Source: Pseudoxanthobacter soli DSM 19599
Lineage (GTDB): Bacteria; Pseudomonadota; Alphaproteobacteria; Rhizobiales; Segnochrobactraceae
Assembly (NCBI RefSeq): GCF_900148505.1
Contig: NZ_FRXO01000005.1
Span: forward strand, 248,001 to 312,000
Length of the DNA stretch: 64,000 nt
Reading direction: 5' to 3'
Shown here: positions 54,890-64,000 of the stretch, in pieces
Position numbering within the stretch: position 1 is the first letter of the stretch
Layout: every line of letters begins with the position of its first letter
Position numbers and translations under genes: made by a program
Notes under the pieces: generated by a model
Seen by the model: only the letters and a program-made list of their open reading frames with translations
What the model was told of the DNA's origin: nothing
Database searches by the model: none

Positions 54890-55206
54890 CGCATACCAGC
54901 AACTATTCCCGGAGCGGGGCGATATTCTGTCCACCCTGCGCAGGGTGATTGAGGTCAGACATAGCAGCTATGTCGCTCTTCCTCCAGCGAGACTTGAAGC
55001 AGATTAAAGAAAGTGGCCGGACTATTTAGCGGAAGAACAGGGGTTGCCACCGTTGAACACGTGGACTGACCGCCGGGGCCTCGTGGCTCGCCCGTCCCGC
55101 GGGCGGCATCGCCAGCGCCGCTTGCGTTTCGGCGCCGCGCGCGCAAACTGGCGGAGAGGAAGCGCCGGCGGGATGCCCGCCGAACAACAAGACGGAACAG
55201 TCTGAC

Positions 55207-55491
55207 GTGGCGTGGACAAGCGTACTGGCGATCTATTTCGTGATCTGGTGGACGGTGCTTTTCGCTGTGCTTCCGTGGGGCATGCGGACGCAGGAAGAGG
55301 AAGGCTCGGTCGTCCCTGGAACGGTGCCGAGCGCCCCGGCGCATCCGCGGATGCTGCGGACCGTTCTTGTGACCACCCTGGTCGCGGCCATCGTGTTCGC
55401 CGGGTTCCTCGCGCTGATCAACTCGGGATACAAGCTGGACGACTTCCCCTTCCTCAAGCCCCACGGCGCTCCGGTGGTCGGATCGGAATAG
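55207..55491 (+). CDS. DUF1467 family membrane protein
   Basis: 94 residues with two helices (about 5-27 and 50-72) and a polar loop between. I-Y-F-V-I-W-W-T-V-L-F-A-V-L-P-W-G matches the DUF1467 family, which in Rhizobiales lies between rnj and proS. The start is GTG. Function unknown. Confidence 0.88.
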   Translation: MAWTSVLAIYFVIWWTVLFAVLPWGMRTQEEEGSVVPGTVPSAPAHPRMLRTVLVTTLVAAIVFAGFLALINSGYKLDDFPFLKPHGAPVVGSE

Positions 55492-55787
55492 GCGAGCGGC
55501 GCCGGAACCGGCCGGGCACATTCTCACCCGGCCCGTCAAGCCCTGTGATGAACGCCGGCCGTCGAACCCCAATCGGCGCGCCCGATTCCCGAACCCCTGC
55601 CGCTCCCGCCGCGCACGGATCGTCCCGCCGCGCGGCTGCTGCCGTCATGCCGGATTCCGCGACAGGCCGATGCCACGACGTGATGAAGCACGACAGGATG
55701 AAGGGTTAACGGCCGATGAACGACGGCCGGACCGCGAAGGACGTTCGCCATCCGCCGGACAAGTATTGCGCTGTGTTTCAGGAGTAC
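55492..55787. other. Spacer after DUF1467 gene
   Basis: 296 bp, GC-rich, with no ORF or fold that I can support. It is followed by an abruptly AT-richer segment holding the RNA candidate. Confidence 0.4.
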
Positions 55788-55820
55788 AAAAAAAATAAAG
55801 CACGGCGCTAAGGCCGTGCT
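55788..55820 (-). terminator. Strong intrinsic terminator
   Basis: An 8-bp stem AGCACGGC/GCCGTGCT with a 6-nt loop, followed on the minus strand by TTATTTTTTTT. No minus-strand protein gene lies upstream of it within 1.5 kb, so it most likely ends a non-coding transcript. Confidence 0.85.
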
Positions 55821-55991
55821 GATTTAGTTCCGCGTCTTACCCTACAGCCGATAGCGGAGTTAAGGGGTGCCTCCCTCCTGTTTATCAGCGGCTGCTAGCT
55901 ATTGCTGCGCCGAGGGTCTTCCTCCCAAGACTTAGACCGCGATGCCTCTTAAGCTGCCGTGCCGGCTCGGAGACCGACAGCCTTTTGTTAT
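55788..55991 (-). ncRNA. Candidate structured small RNA upstream of proS
   Basis: About 200 nt of lower-GC DNA with strong local structure and no coding frame. Read on the minus strand it ends in a textbook terminator (55788-55820). It contains a stem GTCTT/AAGAC displaying GGGAGG in the loop, and a second AGGAGGGAGG run. The opposite strand would show CCTCCC loops, as in anti-Shine-Dalgarno sRNAs, and ends in a weaker hairpin with TTTTGTT near 55988. Minus is favoured for its terminator. It does not match tmRNA, SRP RNA or RNase P as I know them; 6S RNA cannot be excluded. Confidence 0.5.
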
Positions 55992-55997
55992 GAAGCC

Positions 55998-56026
55998 AAC
56001 TTAGCTCATTGTTTCGGGCTTGTCAT
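55998..56026 (-). promoter_or_regulatory. Possible promoter of the small RNA
   Basis: On the minus strand ATGACA (56026-56021), a 17-nt spacer and TAAGTT (56003-55998) give a moderate housekeeping-type promoter. A start near 55991 would give a transcript of about 200 nt ending at the terminator. Confidence 0.3.
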
Positions 56027-56264
56027 CATTTTGTGCATGACTCGCCCAACTTTTTTGCGTTTGACAGAAAAAGCCACCTTCCGGCCGCCATGCCGCTCTG
56101 TTACGGGGACTGGCTTGCGTTTTGCCGCCGGGGCGGCTTCACTCCGGACCGGCTCGCCGGCAACGGCTCCTTCCCCCGTTCGGGACACTTTCGGCCGAAA
56201 GGGCAGCGCCCCGGCCGGCCGGCGTCCCGATCGCACATTCTCTCGCGAACCCAGAGCATCCAGC

Positions 56265-57590
56265 ATGCGCCTCTCCCGCTATTTTCTGCCGATTCTGAAG
56301 GAAACGCCGAAGGAAGCGGAAATCGTCTCCCACCGGCTGATGCTGCGCGCGAGCATGATCCGCCAGCAATCGGCCGGCATCTATTCCTGGCTGCCGCTGG
56401 GCCTGCGCGTTCTCGACCGCATCGCCGATATCGTGCGCGAGGAACAGAACCGCTCCGGCGCCATCGAGGTGCTGATGCCGACGGTGCAGTCGGCGGATCT
56501 CTGGCGTGAAAGCGGGCGCTACGACGCCTACGGCAAGGAGATGCTGCGCATCACCGACCGCCACGAGCGCGAGATGCTCTACGGCCCGACCAACGAGGAG
56601 ATGATCACCGACATCTTCCGCGCCTCGGTCCGCTCGTATCGCGACCTGCCGCTCAATCTCTACCACATCCAGTGGAAGTTCCGGGACGAGGTCCGTCCGC
56701 GCTTCGGCGTGATGCGCGGCCGCGAGTTCCTGATGAAGGACGCCTATTCGTTCGACACCGACATGGAGCGGGCGAAGGAAGCCTACAACCGGATGTTCGT
56801 CGCCTATCTGCGCACCTTCCGGCGCCTCGGGCTGACGGCGATTCCGATGCGGGCCGACACCGGCCCGATCGGCGGCGATCTCTCCCACGAGTTCATCATC
56901 CTCGCCGACACCGGCGAGAGCGCGGTGTTCTGCGACAAGGCGCTGCTCGACCTGCCGATCCCGGGCGAGGACACCGACTTCACGGGCGATCTCAGCCCGA
57001 TCGTGAAGGCCTGGACGACGCCCTATGCGGCGACGGAGGAAATGCACGACGAGACCGCGTTCGCCGGCGTTCCGGAAGAGCGCAAGGTCGCGGCGCGCGG
57101 CATCGAGGTCGGCCACATCTTCTATTTCGGCACCAAATATTCCGAGCCGATGGGCGCGAAGGTCGCCGGTCCGGACGGCACCGAGCGGCCGGTCCACATG
57201 GGCTCCTACGGCATCGGCGTCTCCCGCCTTCTCGGCGCCATCATTGAAGCCAGTCATGACGACGCCGGAATCATCTGGCCCGATTCGGTGGCGCCGTTCG
57301 ACGTCGGTCTCATCAACCTGAAGCCGGGCGATGCTCCCACCGACGAAGCGGTCGCCGTGATCGAGCGTGAACTGGAAGCGGCCGGGCTTTCGGTGCTGAC
57401 GGACGATGTCGATACCCGTGCGGGCGCGAAGTTCGCGGCGATGGACCTGATCGGCCTGCCGTGGCAGCTGATCGTCGGTCCGCGGGGGCTCGCGACCGGC
57501 GAGGTCGAACTGAAGCGGCGCGCCACCGGCGAGCGCGAGACGATCTCGCTCGAGGCGGCGATCAATCGCCTCACCGCCGGCCGGCGCTGA
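56265..57590 (+). CDS. proS: Prolyl-tRNA synthetase (insertion-less form)
   Basis: 441-residue class II synthetase. Motif 2 is in [17 protein letters not shown], motif 3 in G-I-G-V-S-R-L-L-G, and the anticodon-binding domain starts near 345. At 441 residues it lacks the editing insertion between motifs 2 and 3 of the E. coli enzyme, as is usual in alphaproteobacteria. The ATG at 56265 gives the family opening M-R-L-S-R-Y-F; the frame is open 102 codons upstream into non-coding DNA. Confidence 0.95.
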   Translation: MRLSRYFLPILKETPKEAEIVSHRLMLRASMIRQQSAGIYSWLPLGLRVLDRIADIVREEQNRSGAIEVLMPTVQSADLWRESGRYDAYGKEMLRITDRHEREMLYGPTNEEMITDIFRASVRSYRDLPLNLYHIQWKFRDEVRPRFGVMRGREFLMKDAYSFDTDMERAKEAYNRMFVAYLRTFRRLGLTAIPMRADTGPIGGDLSHEFIILADTGESAVFCDKALLDLPIPGEDTDFTGDLSPIVKAWTTPYAATEEMHDETAFAGVPEERKVAARGIEVGHIFYFGTKYSEPMGAKVAGPDGTERPVHMGSYGIGVSRLLGAIIEASHDDAGIIWPDSVAPFDVGLINLKPGDAPTDEAVAVIERELEAAGLSVLTDDVDTRAGAKFAAMDLIGLPWQLIVGPRGLATGEVELKRRATGERETISLEAAINRLTAGRR

Positions 57591-57663
57591 CCGCAGCGCC
57601 GGTTTCCGGCGGCTGAAACGGACGACCGGCCCAGGGCCGGTCGATCTTGAACGGAGGAAGTGG

Positions 57664-58959
57664 ATGGCGGCGAAAGCCGGTTCGGCCGGAAAGGCGCGCC
57701 CGCGTGGCGTCCGCCCGTTCTCGGCACTCGAATGGACGATCGCCGGACGCTACCTGCGTTCGCGCCGCCGCGAGACCTTCATTTCGGTGATCGCCGGGTT
57801 CTCCTTCCTCGGTATCATGCTCGGCGTCGCGACCCTGATCATCGTCATGGCGGTGATGAACGGCTTTCGCAACGAGCTGATGTCCAAGATTCTCGGCATC
57901 AACGGCCATGTCCTGGTGCAGCCGATCAACGGCACGTTCGACAACTACATGCCGGTGGTGGAGCGGCTTCAGAAGATCCACGGCGTGCGCTTCGCCATGC
58001 CGTTCGTCGAGGGGCAGGCGCTGATCTCCGGTCCTTCCGGCGCTTACGGCGCGCTTGTGCGCGGCGTGCGCCAGCAGGACCTCGATCGCCTGCCGCTGAT
58101 CGCGAGCACCGTGCGCGCCGGCACGCTCAACGGCTTCGACCGTTCGAACGGTGTCGCCGTCGGCGGGCGGCTCGCCATGGCGCTCGGCGTCGCGCTCGGC
58201 GATCCGGTGACGCTGGTGACGCCCAAGGGCGAGGCGACGCCGTTCGGCGTGGTGCCGCGAACCCAGGCCTTCCCGGTGGTCGCCACCTTCGAGATCGGCA
58301 TGTCCGAGTTCGATTCCTCGTTCGTGTTCATGCCGATGGCTGAGGCGCAAGCGTTCTTCAACAAGGAGAACGCCATCACCGGCATCGAAGTCTATCTCAA
58401 CGATCCCGACGATATCGACCGGCTGCGGTCCGAGATCGAGCAAGCCGCCGGCCAGGCGCTCTATCTGACCGACTGGCGCATCCGGCAATCGACGTTCTTC
58501 TCCGCGCTCGAAGTGGAGCGCAACGTGATGTTCATGATCCTGACGCTGATCGTGCTCGTCGCCGCGCTGAACATCATTTCCGGCCTCACCATGCTGGTGA
58601 AGGACAAGGGCCGCGATATCGCCATTCTGCGCACCATGGGCGCGACGCGCGGCACCATCCTGCGGGTGTTCGTCATCACCGGCGCCGCCATCGGCACCGT
58701 GGGCACGGCCGCGGGGCTCGTGATCGGGCTCATCGTCTGCCATTATATCGAGCCGATCCGGCAGGGCGTGTCATGGCTGACCCGCACGCAGCTGTTCCCG
58801 CCCGAGCTCTACTATCTGAGCCAGCTTCCCGCCGACATCGATTCCGGCGAGACGGTCACGGTGGTGGTGATGGCACTGGTGCTTTCGTTCCTTGCGACGC
58901 TCTACCCGGCATGGAAGGCGGCACGGCTCGATCCGGTGGAAGGGCTGAGGCACGAATGA
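57664..58959 (+). CDS. lolC: Lipoprotein-releasing ABC transporter permease (LolC/E)
   Basis: 431-residue MacB/FtsX-type permease: one helix near 40-65, a large periplasmic domain (about 70-280), then three helices. [18 protein letters not shown] is the coupling-helix region. It extracts outer-membrane lipoproteins for LolA. Only one LolC/E-type gene is present here, consistent with a homodimeric (LolF-like) transporter. ATGA overlap with lolD. Confidence 0.93.
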   Translation: MAAKAGSAGKARPRGVRPFSALEWTIAGRYLRSRRRETFISVIAGFSFLGIMLGVATLIIVMAVMNGFRNELMSKILGINGHVLVQPINGTFDNYMPVVERLQKIHGVRFAMPFVEGQALISGPSGAYGALVRGVRQQDLDRLPLIASTVRAGTLNGFDRSNGVAVGGRLAMALGVALGDPVTLVTPKGEATPFGVVPRTQAFPVVATFEIGMSEFDSSFVFMPMAEAQAFFNKENAITGIEVYLNDPDDIDRLRSEIEQAAGQALYLTDWRIRQSTFFSALEVERNVMFMILTLIVLVAALNIISGLTMLVKDKGRDIAILRTMGATRGTILRVFVITGAAIGTVGTAAGLVIGLIVCHYIEPIRQGVSWLTRTQLFPPELYYLSQLPADIDSGETVTVVVMALVLSFLATLYPAWKAARLDPVEGLRHE

Positions 58960-59732
58960 GCGACGACGCCAACCATGGTTCCGCGCCGGCTCCCGCCGCC
59001 GAGCCCCGGGATGCCGCCACCGAGAGCGTGGGCGCGCGCCCGAACGGGGCACGGCGCGAGGCGCTCGGCCTTTCCGGCGTCGTGCGCCGCTTCCGCGAGG
59101 GCGACAACCAGCTCGACGTGCTGAAGGGTGCCAATCTTTCGATCATGCCCGGCGAAACCGTGGCGCTGGTGGCGCCCTCCGGCGCCGGCAAGTCGACGCT
59201 CCTCCAGATCGCCGGTCTGCTGGAGCGTCCCGACGAGGGCGAGGTGAGGATCGGCGGACGGTCCTGCGCCACCCTGCACGACCGCGAGCGCACGCGCATC
59301 CGCCGCGACTCGGTCGGGTTCGTCTACCAGTTCCACCACCTGCTGCCGGACTTCACCGCGCTCGAGAACGTGCTGATCCCCCAGCGGCTCGCCGGGCTCG
59401 ACCGCAAGGTGGCGGAAAAGCGCGCGCTGGCGCTCCTGCGCGTGATGCGGATCGACCATCGCGCGACGCACCATCCGGCGCAGATGTCGGGCGGCGAGCG
59501 TCAGCGCGTCGCCATCGCCCGTGCTGTCGCCAACGCGCCGCGCGTGCTGCTCGCCGACGAGCCGACCGGCAATCTCGATCCACGCACCGCCGAGCAGGTG
59601 TTCGATGCCCTGGACGCCCTCGTCCGGGCGTCGCGGCTCGCCGCGCTCGTCGCGACCCACAACATGGAGATCGCGGCTCGCATGAGCCGGCGTATCACCA
59701 TCGCCGACGGCCGGATCGTGCCGCTCGACTGA
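58956..59732 (+). CDS. lolD: Lipoprotein-releasing ABC transporter ATPase LolD
   Basis: 258 residues. Walker [10 protein letters not shown], signature [11 protein letters not shown], Walker [13 protein letters not shown] and the H-loop A-T-H-N. About 35 extra polar residues precede the ABC fold. It powers the LolC/E permease upstream; the two are coupled by ATGA. Convergent with the Na/Pi gene with a 5-bp gap and no terminator. Confidence 0.94.
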   Translation: MSDDANHGSAPAPAAEPRDAATESVGARPNGARREALGLSGVVRRFREGDNQLDVLKGANLSIMPGETVALVAPSGAGKSTLLQIAGLLERPDEGEVRIGGRSCATLHDRERTRIRRDSVGFVYQFHHLLPDFTALENVLIPQRLAGLDRKVAEKRALALLRVMRIDHRATHHPAQMSGGERQRVAIARAVANAPRVLLADEPTGNLDPRTAEQVFDALDALVRASRLAALVATHNMEIAARMSRRITIADGRIVPLD

Positions 59733-59737
59733 GGGTT

Positions 59738-61405
59738 TCAGCCCGCGCTATCTGCTGGGCGCAGGCGCGACGGCAGCAGGGCGCCTTCCCGCTGCAGCAC
59801 CGGCTCCGCCGCGGCGGCGACCAGGTGGGCGTTGATGCGGCGGATGTCGCGCAGGATGTCGAGGTGGAGCGTGTCCGTCTCGATGGTCTCGATCCGCCCC
59901 GCGCGCATGCGCTGGAAGTGGGCTTCCGACTCGTTCGCTTCCATTTCGCGGAAGGCTTCCTTTTCGGTCGTGAGCGCCCGGGCGGCGCGGGCATCGCCCG
60001 TCATCAGCAGCGACGCGGCATTGCGCAGGTTCACGATCAGCCGGTCGACCATGGCGACGAGCTCGGCCTGCCCCTCCTTGGAGAAGGTGAGGGCGCGTTT
60101 CACCCGCTTGTGCGCATCCGTCAGGAGGTTGCGGCTGACGATGTCGCCGGCGTGCTCGATATTGGTGGCGAAGGTCAGGATCTCCGACAGCCGTCGGTGA
60201 TCGTCGTCGGTGAGCTGTTCGACGTCGAGCGCGGAGAGATACGTGCGGATCGCGGCGTTGATGCGGTCGATCTGGTCGTCCAGCCGCTTGGCGTCGACGA
60301 TGCGCTTGGTGTCGCCGTTCTCGATCGCGTCGCGCCCGGCCCGCAGCAACTCCTCCAGAATGTCGGCGAGCCGCAGCGCCTCGCGCGCCGCCGCGCCGAG
60401 CGCGACCACGGGGATGCCGAGCGAGGCATGGTCGAGATAGAGCGGGCGCGAGGGATCGCTCGCCGCCGGCGCCGAAGGCAGCAGCCGCGTCAGCAGCCCC
60501 GCGAACCGGTCCAGCACCGGGAAGAACGCGAGCGCGACGACGATGTTGAACGCGGTGTGGAAGTCGGCGACGGCGCGCGCCTCGTTCGGTTCGATCGACA
60601 CGATCAGCGGGCCGATCCACGGAAGCGCCGCGAGCACGACGGCGACACCGATCACGCGGTTGATGAGGTTGCCGATCGGCAGCCGCCGCGCGGCCGGGTC
60701 CTGGCCGCTGCCCGACTCGAACACCGGGTTCAGCGCTGTGCCGAGATTGGCGCCGAGCACCAGCGCGAAGGCGGCATCCGGGGTGACCACACCCTTCGAT
60801 GCGAACGACATCGCCAGCAGCACGATCGTGACGCTGGAATGGGCCGCCCAGGTGATGACGGCCGAGAACAGCACAGCGAGCACCGGCTCCGTCGAGACGA
60901 GCCCGAGCAGCAGGCGCAGGCTCGGCGTGTCCTCGTAGGGTGTGATGAGGCCGAGGATCGCGTGCAGCGCGATGAGGATGAGGCCGAGCCCGATGAAGGC
61001 GCGGCCGAGATCGTGGCTGCGAGAGCCCGACGAGCGGCGGAACATGACGACGCCGAGCAGGATCAGCACCGGGGCGATCGCTGCGACGTCGAACGACAGC
61101 AGCTGCACGATCAGCGTCGTGCCGACATTGGCGCCGAGCATCACCGCGAGCGCGGGCACGAGCGCCATCAGTCCCTCGGCGACGAAGCCGGCGACCATCA
61201 GTCCCGTCGCGGTGCTCGATTGCAGCAATGCGGTCACGATCAACCCGCTCGCGAACGCCTTGTAGCGGTTCGACACCGCCCGCCCGATCATCTGCCGCAG
61301 GTTGGCGCCGAACGCGCGCTGCACGCTGGTCTGCACCATGTGCACGCCCCACAGCAGCAGGGCGACGAAACCGGCAAGGTCGATCAGGGTCAGCGAAACG
61401 TCCAT
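59738..61405 (-). CDS. Na/Pi cotransporter family protein (NptA/YjbB-like)
   Basis: 555 residues. Two inverted helix blocks carry the Q-S-S-T-A-T and A-H-S-S-V-T repeats of the Na/Pi-cotransporter (PF02690) family. The C-terminal third (about 345-530) is helical and PhoU-like. Likely exports or cotransports phosphate at the inner membrane. ATG 61405 gives the family opening; upstream codons are unrelated. Confidence 0.93.
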   Translation of the reverse strand: MDVSLTLIDLAGFVALLLWGVHMVQTSVQRAFGANLRQMIGRAVSNRYKAFASGLIVTALLQSSTATGLMVAGFVAEGLMALVPALAVMLGANVGTTLIVQLLSFDVAAIAPVLILLGVVMFRRSSGSRSHDLGRAFIGLGLILIALHAILGLITPYEDTPSLRLLLGLVSTEPVLAVLFSAVITWAAHSSVTIVLLAMSFASKGVVTPDAAFALVLGANLGTALNPVFESGSGQDPAARRLPIGNLINRVIGVAVVLAALPWIGPLIVSIEPNEARAVADFHTAFNIVVALAFFPVLDRFAGLLTRLLPSAPAASDPSRPLYLDHASLGIPVVALGAAAREALRLADILEELLRAGRDAIENGDTKRIVDAKRLDDQIDRINAAIRTYLSALDVEQLTDDDHRRLSEILTFATNIEHAGDIVSRNLLTDAHKRVKRALTFSKEGQAELVAMVDRLIVNLRNAASLLMTGDARAARALTTEKEAFREMEANESEAHFQRMRAGRIETIETDTLHLDILRDIRRINAHLVAAAAEPVLQREGALLPSRLRPADSAG

Positions 61406-61687
61406 CGTGCGGGAACGGCTTTCTCTTAAAGGGCGCGCGGCCCGGCCGCATCGAGGCGCAGGCCGGCTGCCGGCGGGGGCGGCAGAATGGAAAGCCGGCT
61501 TACCAGCTGGCGCCATATGCCGACAATGAAACCAAATGCGGCCAGGGTTTGTTAACGCTGGGGAGACCGCCACTTTGTCCTTGGCTTGTTCTCCTTGCAA
61601 TGGGAACGGAAAAAGAACAAATTAGGACCATAAGACGAATTCATGAGAACGAACGCAGATAGAGACGAACCGAACATGGAGGCCCCG

Positions 61688-61786
61688 ATGAAACAGACGG
61701 CGCAGGACATGGCAGCTCTGATCGCGCTTACCCTTTTCGCGGCGACGCTCGTGGTGTGGATCGACGCCATCTCCGCCTTCGCGTGA
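61688..61786 (+). CDS. Small single-helix membrane protein
   Basis: 32 residues: M-K-Q-T-A-Q-D-M then one hydrophobic helix ([16 protein letters not shown]) and a short end. A perfect GGAGG lies five bases before ATG 61688, the best support that it is translated. In-frame ATGs at 61676 and 61643 would lengthen it to 36 or 47 residues. It lies 136 bp upstream of dnaE. Family unknown. Confidence 0.55.
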   Translation: MKQTAQDMAALIALTLFAATLVVWIDAISAFA

Positions 61787-61922
61787 CCCGCGCCTCCGGC
61801 ATGTGGACAACCCGAAACGGGGTCGACATTCCGGCGTCACGGGAGAACAACGGGAAGGGTGGGACGGCAGCACGGTCGCCACGAGCGGGCGATGCGGCGG
61901 CGATCACGCGACGGAGGCAGCG

Positions 61923-64000
61923 ATGGCGGGCACACGGTTGGCGGACGGCTCGGCCGGTTTCGTTCACCTCAGGGTACATTCCGCCTATTCGCTGCTTGAG
62001 GGCGCGTTGCATGTGAAGGATGTGGTCGGTCTCGCCAAGGCCGATCGCCAGCCCGCAGTAGCCGTGACGGACAGCGGCAACCTGTTCGGCGCGCTCGAAT
62101 TTTCCGCCAAGGCGTTGGAGTCCGGCGTGCAGCCGATCATCGGCTGCGAACTCGGCGTCGATTTCGGCGACGAGGAGCCGACGCGCCGCAACGGTGTGCG
62201 CGAGCGGCTGCCCAGCGTGGTGCTGCTCGCCTCGACACCGACGGGGTTCGCCAACCTCGTCCGTCTCGTGAGCCGCTCGTTCATGGAGACGGACAACAGC
62301 GTCGAGCCCCACGTCGGCATCGAATCGCTCCTTCAGGAGAGCCCGGGCCTGATCGCCCTCAGCGGCGGCCCCCGCGGCCCGGTGGACCGGGCCATCCTCG
62401 CTGGCGGCGGCGCGCTGGCCCGGTCGCGTCTGGAACGGCTCGCCGCGATCTTCGACCGGCGGCTTTATGTGGAATTGCAGCGCCATCAGCTGACGGCCGA
62501 GCAGGCGGTCGAGCCCGAGCTGGTCGACCTCGCCTACCGGCTCGGCCTGCCGCTGGTCGCCACCAACGAGGTCTATTTCGCCAAGCGCGACGATTACGAG
62601 GCACACGATGCGCTGCTGTGCATCGCCGACGGCCGCACGCTGATCGAGGACGACCGGCGGCGGCTGACGCCTGAGCACGCCTTCAAGTCGCGCGCGGAGA
62701 TGGCGTCGCTGTTCGCGGACCTCCCCGAGGCGATCGACAACACCATGGAGATCGCGCGGCGCTGCGCGGTGGTGGCGACGAAGCGCAAGCCGATTCTCCC
62801 CCGGTTCGCAGGCATCGGCGCGGATCCCGAGGAAGCGATGCGCGCCGAAGCCGCGTTGATGCGCGAGCGGGCTCAGACGGGCCTCGCGCAGCGGCTGGAG
62901 CGCCACGGAATGGCGCCGGGCCTCGACGAGACCGCGTACCGGGAACGGCTAGACTTCGAGCTCGGCATCATCGAACGGATGAAATTTCCCGGCTACTTCC
63001 TGATCGTGTCCGACTTCATCCAGTGGGCGAAGGCCCAGGGCATTCCCGTCGGGCCGGGCCGCGGATCGGGCGCCGGGTCGCTGGTGGCCTATTCGCTGAC
63101 GATCACCGACCTCGACCCTATGCGGTTCGGCCTGCTGTTCGAGCGCTTCCTGAACCCGGAACGCGTGTCGATGCCGGACTTCGACATCGACTTCTGCCAG
63201 GACCGCCGCGAAGAGGTGATCCGCTACGTCCAGGCGAAATATGGCCGCGCGCAGGTCGCGCAGATCATCACCTTCGGAACCCTGCAGGCGCGCGCCGTGC
63301 TGCGCGACGTCGGGCGCGTGCTGCAGATGCCCTACGGCCAGGTCGATCGCCTGTGCAAGCTGGTGCCGCAGAACCCGGCCAAGCCCGTCACCCTCGCCGA
63401 AGCCGTGCGCGACGAGCCGAAGCTGCAGGAGGCGAAGGCCGAGGAACCCATCGTCGAGCGGCTCGTCGGCATGGCGATGAAGCTCGAAGGACTGTTCCGC
63501 CATGCCTCGACCCACGCGGCCGGCATCGTCATCGGCGATCGCCCGCTGGAAGAACTGGTGCCGCTCTATCGCGATCCGCGCTCCGACATGCCGGTCACCC
63601 AGTACAACATGAAGTGGGTGGAATCGGCCGGGCTGGTGAAGTTCGACTTCCTCGGCCTCAAGACCCTGACCGTGATCGACGTCGCGGTGAAGCTGCTCGC
63701 CAAGCGCGGTATCACCGTCGACATCGCGGCGCTTCCCCTCGACGATCCCGCGACCTACGCCATGCTGGCGCGCGGCGAGACCGTCGGCGTGTTCCAGCTG
63801 GAAAGCCAGGGCATGCGCAAGGCGCTGGCCGGCATGAAGCCCGACCGCTTCGAGGACATCATCGCGCTGGTGGCGCTCTACCGCCCCGGCCCGATGGACA
63901 ACATCCCCCACTACAACCGCTGCAAGCACGGGCTCGAGGAGCCCGACTATCTGCACCCGCTGCTGGAGCCGATCCTGAAGGAGACCTTCGGGGTCATCAT
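61923..64000 (+). CDS. dnaE: DNA polymerase III alpha subunit DnaE, 5' part (cut by window edge)
   Basis: The first 692 codons of the replicative polymerase. The PHP domain opens with [13 protein letters not shown]. The palm shows [10 protein letters not shown] and the catalytic aspartates in P-D-F-D-I-D-F-C (about 418-425); G-V-F-Q-L-E-S and Y-R-P-G-P-M follow. It is the DnaE1 type. GGAGG ends five bases before ATG 61923. The remaining C-terminal part lies outside the window. Confidence 0.97.
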   Translation, partial: MAGTRLADGSAGFVHLRVHSAYSLLEGALHVKDVVGLAKADRQPAVAVTDSGNLFGALEFSAKALESGVQPIIGCELGVDFGDEEPTRRNGVRERLPSVVLLASTPTGFANLVRLVSRSFMETDNSVEPHVGIESLLQESPGLIALSGGPRGPVDRAILAGGGALARSRLERLAAIFDRRLYVELQRHQLTAEQAVEPELVDLAYRLGLPLVATNEVYFAKRDDYEAHDALLCIADGRTLIEDDRRRLTPEHAFKSRAEMASLFADLPEAIDNTMEIARRCAVVATKRKPILPRFAGIGADPEEAMRAEAALMRERAQTGLAQRLERHGMAPGLDETAYRERLDFELGIIERMKFPGYFLIVSDFIQWAKAQGIPVGPGRGSGAGSLVAYSLTITDLDPMRFGLLFERFLNPERVSMPDFDIDFCQDRREEVIRYVQAKYGRAQVAQIITFGTLQARAVLRDVGRVLQMPYGQVDRLCKLVPQNPAKPVTLAEAVRDEPKLQEAKAEEPIVERLVGMAMKLEGLFRHASTHAAGIVIGDRPLEELVPLYRDPRSDMPVTQYNMKWVESAGLVKFDFLGLKTLTVIDVAVKLLAKRGITVDIAALPLDDPATYAMLARGETVGVFQLESQGMRKALAGMKPDRFEDIIALVALYRPGPMDNIPHYNRCKHGLEEPDYLHPLLEPILKETFGVI

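Noticed and set aside
55788-55991. tmRNA (ssrA) as identity of the RNA candidate
   Set aside because: No tag-peptide reading frame of the A-N-D-N type and no tRNA-like ends were found on either strand.

Overview
The window reads as one contiguous chromosomal segment of a GC-rich alphaproteobacterium, most likely of the order Hyphomicrobiales (Rhizobiales). The evidence is the irr-fabA-fabB-fabI arrangement, trpF-trpB-trpA-accD-folC, a 14-gene nuoA-N operon followed by birA and an RNase J gene, an insertion-less prolyl-tRNA synthetase next to a single lolC/E-type permease, and an ECF sigma factor paired with a DUF1109/NrsF anti-sigma factor. I found no phage, transposase, CRISPR array, rRNA or convincing tRNA.

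Layout: 1-1859 (minus) is the start of an MFS transporter translationally coupled to an HdeD-like membrane protein with a C-terminal papain-like domain. 2265-6431 holds irr (minus) and divergent fabA-fabB-fabI (unsaturated fatty acid synthesis). 6681-11850 is trpF-trpB-trpA-accD-folC. 12077-16708 (minus) carries a TPR lipoprotein, rpsU, a small secreted protein, and the nrsF/ECF sigma pair behind a SigF-type promoter motif. 17072-20003 (minus) has an altronate dehydratase-family gene and a membrane acyltransferase. 20207-26009 is a complete urease cluster, ureD-ureAB(fused)-ureC-ureE-ureF-ureG. 26189-35226 is a mixed metabolic block: an orphan hypothetical, 2-keto-3-deoxygluconate kinase, photolyase, a divergent aldo/keto reductase-LysR pair, L-asparaginase and an M29 aminopeptidase. 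35860-51360 is the complex I operon, then birA and rnj. 53954-64000 holds a diguanylate cyclase, a DUF1467 protein, a candidate structured RNA, proS, lolC/E, lolD, a Na/Pi cotransporter-like protein, a 32-residue membrane peptide and the first two thirds of dnaE.

How the genes work together: most of the window is housekeeping (fatty acid, tryptophan, folate, NADH oxidation, translation, lipoprotein export, replication). Two themes stand out. Histidine-rich segments recur: a tail of about 150 residues with roughly 50 His on UreE, a His-rich insert in NuoL, a His-rich N-terminus on Irr and a run of six His in the HdeD-like protein. Short palindromic or tandem repeats also sit in many gene gaps. 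I did not find a clear new multi-gene system. The best candidates for something undescribed are the HdeD-papain fusion, the NrsF homologue with a repeat-bearing N-terminal extension and a lost cysteine, and the structured RNA upstream of proS.
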